DNA from: an uncultured Oscillospiraceae bacterium
Lineage (GTDB): Bacteria; Bacillota; Clostridia; Oscillospirales; Oscillospiraceae
Direction: 5' to 3'
DNA: 39,715 bases
NCBI GenBank assembly: GCA_951801655.1
Contig: CATONV010000017.1
Coordinates: 1 to 39,715 of the forward strand
Below the pieces are notes generated by a model, which did no database searches, was not told where the DNA came from, and worked only from the letters and a program-made list of their open reading frames with translations. Positions 1 to 6,620 of this stretch are shown in pieces (within the stretch, counting starts at the first letter, position 1; each line of letters starts with the position of its first letter). The position numbers were made by a program, and so were the translations under genes.

Positions 1-228
1 ATTATCGCCGCCGTCATCATGGTGTGCGGCCTGGGCTTCAAAATCTGGGGCTTCAGCAATGAGTTCTCCGGCCTGACCTTCAACGTGGGAGGGACCTACA
101 TCACCCTCACCTCCCTGGCCATCGCCGCCATCGCCGGCATCGCCCTCAACGCCATCCTTCCCGGCAAGGACTACGAGTTCGGCTCCGACGTGACCAAGGG
201 CCGCTCCGGCGACTTTGGTCGGTATTAA
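1..228 (+). CDS. uraA: Uracil permease (NCS2 family), C-terminal fragment
   Basis: The open frame enters from the window edge in frame 1 and ends at TAA 226-228, so only the last 75 residues are visible. They hold a hydrophobic segment (TLTSLAIAAIAGIALNAIL) followed by the polar tail PGKDYEF. A last membrane helix running into LNAILPGKDY is typical of the C-terminus of uracil permeases of the NCS2 nucleobase:cation symporter family, which import uracil at the inner membrane. The transport motifs lie upstream of the window, so xanthine or another nucleobase cannot be excluded. A terminator follows directly, so this is the last gene of its transcript. Confidence 0.6.
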   Translation: MIAAVIMVCGLGFKIWGFSNEFSGLTFNVGGTYITLTSLAIAAIAGIALNAILPGKDYEFGSDVTKGRSGDFGRY

Positions 229-242
229 GATTACCTTTCAGC

Positions 243-272
243 GGGCCTCCGGCTGTGCCGGGGGCCTGTTTC
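243..272 (+). terminator. Rho-independent terminator after the permease
   Basis: The arms GCCTCCGGC and GCCGGGGGC pair around a TGT loop with one G-T pair, followed by a short T-rich stretch. It lies 15 nt after the permease stop. Confidence 0.65.
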
Positions 273-326
273 ATAAAAGCGGAATATACTTCTCATGAAA
301 AAATCATTAAATAAAGATAAAGCCCC

Positions 327-355
327 TTGCGCCCGGAGAGAAAATCGGATAGAAT
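327..355 (+). promoter_or_regulatory. SigA promoter for the 400-822 gene
   Basis: TTGCGC (327-332) and TAGAAT (350-355) are separated by exactly 17 bp, 45 nt upstream of the next start codon and downstream of the permease terminator. Confidence 0.6.
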
Positions 356-399
356 AGAGACACCAAGCGGGAAACCGTAATTTAAAGGAGGCATCTGCA

Positions 400-822
400 A
401 TGGATTTTAAGAACACCTTTGAGAATTTGAAGGACAGAGCTGTCGGTCTGGCGCAGGCTGGCGCGGCCCAGTCCAAGCGGTTGGCCGAGATTGCCAAGCT
501 GAAGACGGCCAACATGGCCGAGGAGGACGCGATCAAGAAGGCCTACATTGAGATCGGCAAGCTGTACTATGCTGAGCAGGGCGCCTCTCCTGACGGGGCC
601 TTTGTCGCCGCCTGCGAGAAGATTACTGCTTCCAAGGCGGCCATCGAGACCAACAACGAGCGCATCGCGGAGCTGAAGCAGCCCGGCGACCCTGAGCCCG
701 AGACCACGGTGGAGGTGGAGATTGAGACCGCCGCTGAAACTGTAGAGGAGGCGGTCGAGGCCGCCGCCGAGGCTGTGGCTGACGCGGCAGAGAACGTCGC
801 CGAGGAATTCAAGCAGGACTGA
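400..822 (+). CDS. Small acidic helical protein of unknown function
   Basis: This is a 140-residue soluble protein with no signal peptide or membrane segment. Residues 1-75 look like an amphipathic alpha-helical region (FENLKDRAVGLAQ onward), and residues 76-100 contain a second heptad-like stretch ending in ERIAELKQ. The last 45 residues are a low-complexity tail of Glu, Ala and Val. The start is set by AAAGGAGG at 384-391, 8 nt before ATG. It has its own promoter and its own terminator, so it is a single-gene unit. The family is not recognised. The helical head with a disordered acidic tail suggests a structural or scaffold role, which is inference. Confidence 0.8.
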   Translation: MDFKNTFENLKDRAVGLAQAGAAQSKRLAEIAKLKTANMAEEDAIKKAYIEIGKLYYAEQGASPDGAFVAACEKITASKAAIETNNERIAELKQPGDPEPETTVEVEIETAAETVEEAVEAAAEAVADAAENVAEEFKQD

Positions 823-832
823 TTTTCAACAG

Positions 833-861
833 GGAGGCCGTCCGGATGGACGGTCTCCTTT
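833..861 (+). terminator. Rho-independent terminator
   Basis: An 11-bp stem (833-843 with 848-858, one G-T pair) closes on GGAT and is followed by TTTGTCTGTCTT. Because it spans 846, a start codon at that position for the next gene is unlikely. Confidence 0.75.
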
Positions 862-920
862 GTCTGTCTTGCGCATGGAACGGCCTTCACCCGGGCAAAC
901 TGTGGCCGGGAGGGGAGTTT

Positions 921-1100
921 ATGGAGTCATATGAGCAGTATTACCGCCTGCCCCAGGATGTGGTGGGGCACGACGCCGCCCTGCTGTCCTACTGGGACCA
1001 GATGCCCGCCAAGGCCCAGCTGCGGCTGCTGGAGAGCAAAATCACCGTGTCCACCCTGGGAGAGCTGGAGATGCTGGCTGATGAGCTGGGACAGGAATAG
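921..1100 (+). CDS. Small hypothetical protein, 59 aa
   Basis: The ATG at 921 follows GGGAGGGGAG by a few bases. The peptide begins MESYEQYYRLP and contains AQLRLLESKITVSTLGELE, which should form two short helices. There are no cysteines, signal peptide or membrane segment. An upstream in-frame ATG at 846 would add 25 residues but lies in the hairpin of the preceding terminator, so the shorter form is preferred. No clear promoter is visible between the terminator and the start. The family is not recognised. Confidence 0.6.
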   Translation: MESYEQYYRLPQDVVGHDAALLSYWDQMPAKAQLRLLESKITVSTLGELEMLADELGQE

Positions 1101-1101
1101 C

Positions 1102-1130
1102 TTGCGCATTTTGACAAAACATGGTACGAT
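1102..1130 (+). promoter_or_regulatory. SigA promoter for the ArsC-family gene
   Basis: TTGCGC (1102-1107) and TACGAT (1125-1130) lie 17 bp apart, 27 nt upstream of the ATG. A TTGACA at 1111 is too close to any -10 to be used with it. Confidence 0.55.
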
Positions 1131-1157
1131 AGCGAAAAATGAAAGGGATGTGAATTC

Positions 1158-1508
1158 ATGTTGTTCCTATGGTACCCCAAATGTACAACCTGTCAAAAGG
1201 CCAAAAAATTCCTGGACGAGTGCGGCGCTGTATACCAGGCGCGGCACATTAAGGAGGAAAATCCCTCCGTTGACGAGCTGCGGGATTGGTGGCAGGCCAG
1301 CGGTATGCCCCTGAAAAAATTTTTCAACACCTCCGGTATGCAGTACCGGGCACTGGGGCTGAAGGATAGACTTCCCGGGATGGGAGAGGAGGAGCAGCTG
1401 GAGTTGCTGGCCTCCGACGGCATGCTAGTGAAACGGCCCGTGTTGGTGGGAGACAGTTTTGTACTCACCGGTTTTCGGCAGGCAGAATGGGAGGAAAAAC
1501 TGAAATAA
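1158..1508 (+). CDS. ArsC/Spx-family thioredoxin-fold protein
   Basis: This is a 116-residue protein of the ArsC/Spx/YffB family. The N-terminal strand LFLWYPKC leads into a C9-T-T-C12 motif, the redox pair seen in Spx-like members. The C-terminal VKRPVLVGDSFVLTGF is the usual family block containing the conserved KRP arginine. True arsenate reductases of this fold use a single N-terminal cysteine plus downstream arginines, whereas Spx proteins bind the RNA polymerase alpha subunit. The CxxC favours a Spx-like or generic redox role, and the sequence alone does not decide. It has its own promoter (1102-1130) and terminator (1642-1670). No ars genes are nearby. Confidence 0.8.
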   Translation: MLFLWYPKCTTCQKAKKFLDECGAVYQARHIKEENPSVDELRDWWQASGMPLKKFFNTSGMQYRALGLKDRLPGMGEEEQLELLASDGMLVKRPVLVGDSFVLTGFRQAEWEEKLK

Positions 1509-1641
1509 TTTCCAAATTACCAGAAGTGAGGCAAGAAATGCGTGCCTGTCCAGCGGGCAAAGGAAAACGGGCCGTTGGCACTGGAAATGGTGGGATTCCT
1601 CCCCACGGTTGAATCGGGAAAACTCAGGCCATAATGAGAGG

Positions 1642-1670
1642 GCGGACGGTTTGTCCGTCCGCTCGTTTTT
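1642..1670 (+). terminator. Rho-independent terminator after the ArsC-family gene
   Basis: A perfect 8-bp stem, GCGGACGG (1642-1649) with CCGTCCGC (1655-1662), closes on a 5-nt loop and is followed by TCGTTTTT. It ends 22 nt before the spoIVB start codon. Confidence 0.8.
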
Positions 1671-1692
1671 ATTTGGCAAGGGGGCGAAAATT

Positions 1693-2796
1693 TTGGAACA
1701 AGAGAAGAAAGGCCCGGGGGTGCTGGGACTGATCGTGCTGGGCGCTGTTCTCTGTCTGTCACTGGCAGGCGATTGGGGCCGTGCGGCTGCGGCATCCGCC
1801 CCGGCGGAGGTGGCAGTTCCCAGGCAGATGTCGGCCCCGGAGGCGCCTGCGGCGGTGGGCCGCAGGGTTATTCCGCTGGGCAAGGCGGTTGGCATTAAGC
1901 TGTTTTCCGACGGCGTGCTGGTGGTGGGACTGTCTCCGGTGGAGACGGAGGACGGCGCCTCCTACCCGGGACGGGACTGCGGGCTGAAGGCCGGCGACGT
2001 CATCACCCACATCAATGGCGGCGAGGTGGACACCATTGAGGAGGTTCAGGCGCTGGTGACCCAGAGCGAGGATGAGCCTCTCACCATACAGGCGGTTCGG
2101 GGCCAGCGTCAGCTCCAGTTGACGGCGGCTGCGGTGGAGAACAGCCAGGGAATCTGGCAGCTGGGGGTGTGGCTGCGGGACTCTATGGCGGGCATCGGCA
2201 CTATGACCTTTTATGATCCCTCCAGCGGCGTGTTCGGGGCGCTGGGCCACGGCATCAACGACGTGGACACCGCCATGCTTATGCCGCTGGAGTCGGGGAG
2301 CATTATGCCCGCCAGTGTGTCTGAGGTGAAAAAGGGAGAAAGCGGCTCGCCTGGCGAGCTCCATGGCCAGTTTGACCTGACCAGGGACCTGGGAACCCTG
2401 TACGCCAACACAAACCTGGGGATTTTCGGACAAATGCCCCAAGAGACGGTGGGCAATGCGGTGGAGCCGGTGGAGGTGGCCTCTCGGGACCAGGTGGAGA
2501 CCGGTCCGGCCACCATTTTGTCCAATATCCGGGGGGACGAGGTGGAGGAATTTCAAGTAAAAATTACTCACCTCTATCCCGAGGGGGACGGCACTCGAAG
2601 TATGATGCTGGAGGTCACCGACCAAACTTTGCTGGACGCCACGGGCGGTATTGTCCAGGGGATGAGTGGTTCTCCCATTTTGCAAAACGGCAGGCTGGTG
2701 GGTGCGGTGACCCACGTGCTGGTCAACGACCCCACCCGAGGCTACGGTATTCTGGCAGATAACATGGTTCGTCAGGCGACGGGAGAAACACGATAA
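1693..2796 (+). CDS. spoIVB: SpoIVB serine protease (sporulation signalling)
   Basis: SpoIVB is a forespore-secreted serine protease that cleaves SpoIVFA and so activates SigK processing in the mother cell. The 367-residue product has an N-terminal membrane or signal segment (LGLIVLGAVLCLSLAG), a PDZ domain at about residues 75-160 (CGLKAGDVITHING), and a C-terminal peptidase domain. The catalytic His is H186 in GALGHGIND and the catalytic Ser is S325 in GIVQGMSGSPI. The start is taken as TTG 1693, 8 nt after a G-rich ribosome binding site. An upstream TTG at 1609 would place the terminator hairpin inside the coding sequence. The gene lies directly upstream of spo0A, as in Bacillus and Clostridia, but a terminator separates them. 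Confidence 0.93.
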   Translation: MEQEKKGPGVLGLIVLGAVLCLSLAGDWGRAAAASAPAEVAVPRQMSAPEAPAAVGRRVIPLGKAVGIKLFSDGVLVVGLSPVETEDGASYPGRDCGLKAGDVITHINGGEVDTIEEVQALVTQSEDEPLTIQAVRGQRQLQLTAAAVENSQGIWQLGVWLRDSMAGIGTMTFYDPSSGVFGALGHGINDVDTAMLMPLESGSIMPASVSEVKKGESGSPGELHGQFDLTRDLGTLYANTNLGIFGQMPQETVGNAVEPVEVASRDQVETGPATILSNIRGDEVEEFQVKITHLYPEGDGTRSMMLEVTDQTLLDATGGIVQGMSGSPILQNGRLVGAVTHVLVNDPTRGYGILADNMVRQATGETR

Positions 2797-2801
2797 CAAG
2801 C

Positions 2802-2808
2802 TTCGACA
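2802..2808 (-). promoter_or_regulatory. Spo0A box (TGTCGAA on the minus strand)
   Basis: TTCGACA on the plus strand is a perfect match to the 7-bp core of the Spo0A recognition element. It sits between the spoIVB stop and its terminator, about 250 bp before spo0A. Confidence 0.4.
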
Positions 2809-2812
2809 GGGC

Positions 2813-2848
2813 ATGCGGGTCCAGGCGGGTAACCTGGGCCCGCATTTT
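2813..2848 (+). terminator. Rho-independent terminator after spoIVB
   Basis: Thirteen-base arms (2813-2825 and 2833-2845) pair with one G-T-type interruption around a 7-nt loop and are followed by TTTT. spoIVB and spo0A are therefore largely separate transcripts. Confidence 0.8.
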
Positions 2849-2879
2849 GTAGTAATAAGTTTTATTTATGTAGAAAAAA

Positions 2880-2970
2880 GGTCGAATATGCTGATAAAAA
2901 GAACCACAAATCTGAAAAAATGACTTGCATATTTTGCCATAATATGATAAATTGTAGGCGACCGGTCGAA
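2880..2970 (+). promoter_or_regulatory. spo0A promoter region with near-match Spo0A boxes
   Basis: This AT-rich stretch lies between the spoIVB terminator and spo0A. A weak SigA-like promoter is possible (TTGCAT 2925-2930, 17 bp, TAAATT 2948-2953). GGTCGAA occurs at 2880-2886 and 2964-2970, each one base off the TGTCGAA core. Autoregulation by Spo0A is known in spore-formers, but the assignment of these sites is inference. Confidence 0.35.
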
Positions 2971-3054
2971 ACGCACCGTAAACGCTGGAGTCGGGACCTT
3001 TTACCGGTCGTCACAGATTATTTTGACGTTTTAATTAGAAAGGAAGGAAAACGA

Positions 3055-3819
3055 ATGGAGAGCACGAAACGGATCGTGGTGGCCGATACAGGGATCGAGT
3101 TCAGAAAAAACCTGATTCGGGCACTGACAGAAGAACCTGATTTTCAGGTTATAGGCGAGACGGGCGATGGTGCTGAACTGATGCGCATCGTTCAGCGGGA
3201 CCATCCTGACGCTGTCGTGATGGACATGGTGCTCACCGGGGGGATGGATGGCCTGGATGTGTTGGACTCTCTCTCCCGACTGCAGCAGCGCCCCAAGGTG
3301 CTGATTCTGTCCGGTTATATCAAAGGCAGCGTGGTGGACGCGGCTGCGGCCAAGGGCGCGGACTATTTTGTCAGTAAGCCCTGCCGGATCACCGCAGTGG
3401 GGGAGCGGCTGAGACAGGTCATGACGCCTGGCGGCACAGAACCGGAGGAGGAGCGCAGCGCCAATCTGGAGAGTCAGGTGACGGCTATTATCCACGAGGT
3501 GGGCGTCCCCGCCCATATCAAGGGCTACCAGTACCTGAGGGAGGCTATCATCATTGCCGTCAACGACATGGACGTGATCAATGCGGTAACTAAGGTGCTT
3601 TACCCCGAGGTGGCCAAGCGATTCGGCACCACACCCAGCCGGGTGGAGAGGGCCATCCGTCACGCCATTGAGGTCGCTTGGGACCGGGGCGATCTGGAGA
3701 CCTTGCAAAAGTACTTCGGCTACACCGTGTCCAACGCCAAAGGCAAACCAACCAACAGCGAATTTATTGCCATGATTGCTGACCGTCTGCAGCTTGCGCG
3801 GCGGAAGACGGTCCTCTGA
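3055..3819 (+). CDS. spo0A: Spo0A, master response regulator of sporulation
   Basis: Spo0A is a phosphorelay-activated DNA-binding regulator that starts sporulation. The 254-residue product has a receiver domain (about 1-120) with acidic D11, phosphoacceptor D57 in VVMDMVL, switch S86 in LILSGY and K108 in FVSKP. The C-terminal Spo0A DNA-binding domain carries the diagnostic blocks [40 protein letters not shown] and KPTNSEFIA. The ATG at 3055 follows AGGAAGG by a normal spacing. A longer frame back to 2920 has no ribosome binding site and overlaps the promoter region. The gene follows spoIVB in the conserved order. Confidence 0.97.
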   Translation: MESTKRIVVADTGIEFRKNLIRALTEEPDFQVIGETGDGAELMRIVQRDHPDAVVMDMVLTGGMDGLDVLDSLSRLQQRPKVLILSGYIKGSVVDAAAAKGADYFVSKPCRITAVGERLRQVMTPGGTEPEEERSANLESQVTAIIHEVGVPAHIKGYQYLREAIIIAVNDMDVINAVTKVLYPEVAKRFGTTPSRVERAIRHAIEVAWDRGDLETLQKYFGYTVSNAKGKPTNSEFIAMIADRLQLARRKTVL

Positions 3820-3829
3820 TGCCTAACCC

Positions 3830-3858
3830 TTGCCTTTCCTGCCGAAAGCTGTTATAAT
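3830..3858 (+). promoter_or_regulatory. Strong SigA promoter for the TSCPD gene
   Basis: TTGCCT (3830-3835) and a perfect TATAAT (3853-3858) lie 17 bp apart. Transcription should start near 3865. Confidence 0.75.
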
Positions 3859-3889
3859 GACAGTATAAGGTCTGAGCAGGGGTGAGGTT

Positions 3890-3906
3890 TGTCGCAATCT
3901 GTCGAA
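3890..3906 (+). promoter_or_regulatory. Tandem Spo0A-box-like sites in the TSCPD leader
   Basis: TGTCGCA (3890-3896) and the perfect core TGTCGAA (3900-3906) begin exactly 10 bp apart, on the same face of the helix. They lie about 25-40 bp downstream of the predicted start site. That position would suit repression or roadblocking. Confidence 0.4.
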
Positions 3907-3938
3907 GGCCGGTTAAAATTGGAAAGGAAGACGGCGCA

Positions 3939-4181
3939 ATGACTATACAATATACCCCCCGGGGCACCTGTTCCCGGCAGTTTCAAATTGAGGTGGAAGA
4001 GGGCGTCATCCAGTCGGTCCAGGTAGTAGGCGGCTGCGACGGCAACCTGAAGGGCCTGTCCTCTCTGCTGAAGGGAATGAAGGTGGAGGAGGCCATTGGG
4101 CGGATGGAGGGCATCCGCTGCGGGGGAAAACCCACCTCCTGCCCGGACCAGCTGGCCCAGGCACTGAAGACGGCACTGTAG
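3939..4181 (+). CDS. TSCPD domain protein (TIGR03905 type)
   Basis: This 80-residue protein belongs to the small stand-alone TSCPD family, related to the C-terminal domain of class II ribonucleotide reductases. Visible hallmarks are YTPRGTCSRQF near the start, GGCDGNLKGLSSLLKGM in the middle and the eponymous TSCPDQLAQAL near the end. Four cysteines (TCS, GGC, IRC, SCP) could bind a metal. The ATG at 3939 follows GGAAAGGAAG by 8 nt. It is a single-gene transcript with a strong promoter and a strong terminator. The function of the stand-alone family is unknown. Confidence 0.88.
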   Translation: MTIQYTPRGTCSRQFQIEVEEGVIQSVQVVGGCDGNLKGLSSLLKGMKVEEAIGRMEGIRCGGKPTSCPDQLAQALKTAL

Positions 4182-4186
4182 TATAG

Positions 4187-4219
4187 AAGCCCGGAACCGC
4201 TGATCGGTTCCGGGCTTTT
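4187..4219 (+). terminator. Strong terminator after the TSCPD gene
   Basis: The 13-bp perfect stem (4187-4199 with 4205-4217) closes on CTGAT and is followed by TTTT. The A-rich foot may also help end the convergent minus-strand transcript. Confidence 0.85.
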
Positions 4220-4245
4220 CGACTTGCCGGAGGAGAGGCCCGAGG

Positions 4246-5046
4246 TCAGCGCCGGCCGGGGCGCTGCTCCTGCCTGCGCTGAATGCCAAGCCGGGCGGCG
4301 TGGGGGGCGATATCCTCCCAGGGAGCCAGGAAGGTACGGATGCCCAGCCGGCGGGCCACCTCCACCTTTCGCCGCAGGGTGTCGCCGTCGTCAAACAGGA
4401 CAAAATGGGCCCCGCTGTCCCGACTCATGTAGGTAAAATACCGGGCGCACAGGTCTCCGGAGAAGAACACTGCGGGGGCCAATCGGCGTTTCAGTTCCTC
4501 CAGCTCCGGAGGAGTGAGGGGCTGGCCGCAGCCGGTGGGGGAGGGGAGAAAGAAGTCCTCCCGCCTCAGTTCCAGGGCCAGAACCACCCGGCTTTCGCCG
4601 AAACGCTCCAGTGCTTCCTCCAGCCGGCGCTGAAGGGAGCCCCCGGACAGAGAGGAGGGAATCATCACCCGGGCGTGGGGGGCGTGGGGCGCGTACCTCT
4701 CTGTAACATACAGCGACCAGCCCCGGCGGGCGAACCGCTCGTCCAGCTGTCCTGCAATCTGCTCCAGAGGAGGCAGGCGGTTTTCGAAATCCAGAAGGGC
4801 CCCGGAAAAGCTCCGGGCCTGGCACTCGCCCAGAATCTCCTGACACAGGGGGCCGGTAGGGCCCAAACCGTCAAAGTCCCGGTCGTCCACCACCATGAGT
4901 CCGCCCTTGGGTGCGGTGCTGTCCGCCCGGAACAGATGGGGTCCCGGTCCCAGACGGTAGGCCAGGTGGGCCGGGGTGACCTGCCAGCCCCGCAGGACGG
5001 GCAGCTGCTTGGGCGGCAGGGTGATGATAAAGGTGTCCTGTGGCAT
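4246..5046 (-). CDS. Hypothetical protein, 266 aa
   Basis: This is a soluble protein of unrecognised family. The ATG at 5046 follows AGGGGGA by about 5 nt. An ATG nine codons upstream lacks a site. The sequence alternates hydrophobic strands and helices (GALLDFENR, WSLYVTERYAPHAPHARVMIP, RVVLALELRREDF, PAVFFSGDLCARYF, GAHFVLFDDGDTLRRKV, GIRTFLAPWEDI). The pattern fits a TIM-barrel-like or related alpha/beta fold with acidic residues at strand ends. There is no signal peptide. It diverges from yqeG and converges on the TSCPD gene. A glycosidase-like or sugar-binding role is possible but not shown. Confidence 0.75.
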   Translation of the reverse strand: MPQDTFIITLPPKQLPVLRGWQVTPAHLAYRLGPGPHLFRADSTAPKGGLMVVDDRDFDGLGPTGPLCQEILGECQARSFSGALLDFENRLPPLEQIAGQLDERFARRGWSLYVTERYAPHAPHARVMIPSSLSGGSLQRRLEEALERFGESRVVLALELRREDFFLPSPTGCGQPLTPPELEELKRRLAPAVFFSGDLCARYFTYMSRDSGAHFVLFDDGDTLRRKVEVARRLGIRTFLAPWEDIAPHAARLGIQRRQEQRPGRR

Positions 5047-5057
5047 AGGAATCCCCC

Positions 5058-5086
5058 TTGTCCGAAGTTTCAACCTGTGATATACT
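5058..5086 (+). promoter_or_regulatory. SigA promoter for the yqeG operon
   Basis: TTGTCC (5058-5063) and TATACT (5081-5086) lie 17 bp apart, just upstream of the divergent minus-strand start. Transcription should begin near 5093, giving a leader of about 83 nt. Confidence 0.65.
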
Positions 5087-5103
5087 ACGCTGTACAGCCT
5101 ATG

Positions 5104-5157
5104 AAGTCGGAATGCGACTTAGAACAGAAACAGCCCCCCTTTCCAAAGGGGGCCTTT
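5104..5157 (+). promoter_or_regulatory. Two successive hairpins in the yqeG leader; the second is terminator-like
   Basis: AAGTCG (5104-5109) pairs with CGACTT (5115-5120). A second, GC-rich hairpin follows (5135-5142 with 5145-5152, pairing C5T3 with A3G5), then CCTTTT. The second resembles an intrinsic terminator and also resembles the hairpin at 31485. It ends about 18 nt before the yqeG ATG. Confidence 0.45.
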
Positions 5158-5175
5158 TGGAGAGGAGTGTATTCC

Positions 5176-5682
5176 ATGTCTTTATTGCCCATCCCCCGGG
5201 GAGTCTACCCCTCGGTGACGGATATCTCTCCCCGGATACTGGCGGAGAAAGGGGTCAGGCTGGTGCTGGCCGACCTGGACAACACTCTGGTCCCCTACAA
5301 GGTGAGCCAGCCGCCCCCGGCGGTGGCCGCCTGGAAAGAAGAACTGGCGAGATGCGGGATTCAGCTGTTCCTGCTGTCCAACAGCCGTAAGCCAGGCCGG
5401 GCCCGGCAGTTTGCGGAGCAGCTGGGAATTCCCTATCAGGGACACTCGGGCAAGCCGAAGAAGGCGGGCTATCTCAGGGCTATGGAGAGAATGGGGGTGA
5501 CGCCCGCCCAGACCGTTATGGTGGGGGATCAGATTTTTACCGACACCCTGGGGGCCAACAACGCCGGAGTGGCCCCTCTGCTGGTGGAGCCCATTCGGCT
5601 GGCCGGCAACCCGGGGCGGTACATCCGCTACGCTGTGGAGACCCCCTTCCGCCTGCTGGGGAAAAGGAGGCCCTTTGTATGA
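5176..5682 (+). CDS. yqeG: YqeG-family HAD IIIA phosphatase
   Basis: This is a 168-residue haloacid dehalogenase-type phosphatase. HAD motif I is VLADLDNTLVP with the nucleophile Asp and acid/base Asp, motif II is FLLSNSRK, the motif III lysine is in SGKPKK, and motif IV is VMVGDQIFTDTLGANNAG. The short cap-less length matches the YqeG/GEP4 family; the eukaryotic member GEP4 dephosphorylates phosphatidylglycerophosphate. In Bacillus yqeG is linked to other housekeeping genes. The ATG at 5176 follows GGAGAGGAG. The stop overlaps the next gene in ATGA, implying translational coupling. Substrate here is not shown. Confidence 0.9.
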   Translation: MSLLPIPRGVYPSVTDISPRILAEKGVRLVLADLDNTLVPYKVSQPPPAVAAWKEELARCGIQLFLLSNSRKPGRARQFAEQLGIPYQGHSGKPKKAGYLRAMERMGVTPAQTVMVGDQIFTDTLGANNAGVAPLLVEPIRLAGNPGRYIRYAVETPFRLLGKRRPFV

Positions 5683-6533
5683 GAGCGAAATTCGGCCCGG
5701 CGGGCAACAGCGACAGCTTTTCCAAGGTACACAAGTCCTCTCTGGCCGCCCCAAAGTGGATTGCCGACTTCGGTCTGGACTGCTACGAGTACCAGTGCGG
5801 CAAGGGGGTCCACGTGGGGGAGGACACTGCCGTTAAAATCGGGGAGAACGCCCGGGCGGCGGGAATTTCTCTGTCCCTCCACGCCCCCTACTTTGTCAAC
5901 CTGGCCAACCCCGACCCGGACGCCCTGAAAAAGACCGTCGGCTATATTACCGCCGGCTGTCAAGTGGCGGATTGGATGGGGGCGGGGCGGGTGGTGATCC
6001 ACTCCGGGGCGCTGATGAGGCGCAGCCGGCGGGAGGCCCTGGACATTGCCAAAAAATCCCTGGTCGAGGTGATCGCCGCCTGCGACGGCCAGGGGTTTGG
6101 GCAGATTGCCCTGTGCCCTGAGACCATGGGCAAGATCAATCAGCTTGGCGACCTGGACGAGGTGCTGGAGCTGTGTACCCTGGACGAGAGGCTGATCCCC
6201 TGCATCGACTTCGGACACCTTTACGCCCGCTCCCTGGGGGCGGACGACGGGGAAGCGGCCTTTGCCCACATGTTGGACCGGGTGGCCGAGGTGCTGGGCC
6301 CCAACCGGGCCAGTACCTTCCACAGCCACTTCTCCCACATCGAGTTCACCCCCAAGGGCGGGGAGAAGTGCCACCGCACCTTTGGCGACGACGGGGGCTA
6401 CGGCCCGGACTGGGCCCCGCTGGCGGCGGAGATCGCCCGCCGGGGCTGGTCGCCCACCTTTATCTGCGAGTCCGCCGGCACCCAGGCGGAGGACGCGCTG
6501 GCCATGAAGGAAATTTATAAGGTACTCTTGTAG
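5679..6533 (+). CDS. Endonuclease IV-like TIM-barrel protein
   Basis: This 284-residue protein has the AP-endonuclease family 2 / xylose-isomerase-like TIM barrel. Metal-ligand-like positions are visible: LSLHAPYFVNLA, VVIHSGAL, ALCPETMGK, PCIDFGHLYAR, and TFHSHFSHIEF with a following KCHRTFG. This is the order of His, Glu, Asp and His ligands used for the trinuclear zinc site of endonuclease IV (Nfo), which nicks DNA 5' of abasic sites. The surrounding motifs diverge from classic Nfo (CPETMG instead of LENTAG), so a sugar-phosphate isomerase-like role is possible. It starts inside the yqeG stop (ATGA). Its own stop TAG belongs to an intergenic palindromic repeat. Confidence 0.82.
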   Translation: MRAKFGPAGNSDSFSKVHKSSLAAPKWIADFGLDCYEYQCGKGVHVGEDTAVKIGENARAAGISLSLHAPYFVNLANPDPDALKKTVGYITAGCQVADWMGAGRVVIHSGALMRRSRREALDIAKKSLVEVIAACDGQGFGQIALCPETMGKINQLGDLDEVLELCTLDERLIPCIDFGHLYARSLGADDGEAAFAHMLDRVAEVLGPNRASTFHSHFSHIEFTPKGGEKCHRTFGDDGGYGPDWAPLAAEIARRGWSPTFICESAGTQAEDALAMKEIYKVLL

Positions 6534-6554
6534 GGGCGGACATGGTCCGCCCGC
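6529..6554 (+). repeat. Palindromic repeat, forward copy, supplying the upstream stop codon
   Basis: The sequence begins TTGTAGGGGCGG. GGGCGGAC (6534-6541) pairs perfectly with GTCCGCCC (6545-6552). The TAG at 6531-6533 is the stop codon of the preceding gene. Other copies lie at 15641, 15731, 16853, 17355, 17394, 19156, 24649, 24689 and 28147. Confidence 0.75.
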
Positions 6555-6620
6555 CTTGCGAGTATGCTGCTTCTGCTGGCGCACAGTGTACTCTCCCACA
6601 GACAAAAAGGAGTTAAAGCC

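Noticed and set aside
1610-1637. SigG-type promoter (GAATC and CATAATG) for spoIVB
   Set aside because: The spacing of 14 bp is too short for the known SigG or SigF consensus, so it is not listed as a feature.
1609-1692. N-terminal extension of SpoIVB from TTG 1609
   Set aside because: It would translate across a perfect terminator hairpin and lacks a ribosome binding site.
4300-5682. Plus-strand open frame of 460 codons running into yqeG
   Set aside because: Its first 290 codons are antisense to the 4246-5046 gene and it includes the yqeG promoter and leader hairpins; YqeG itself starts at 5176.
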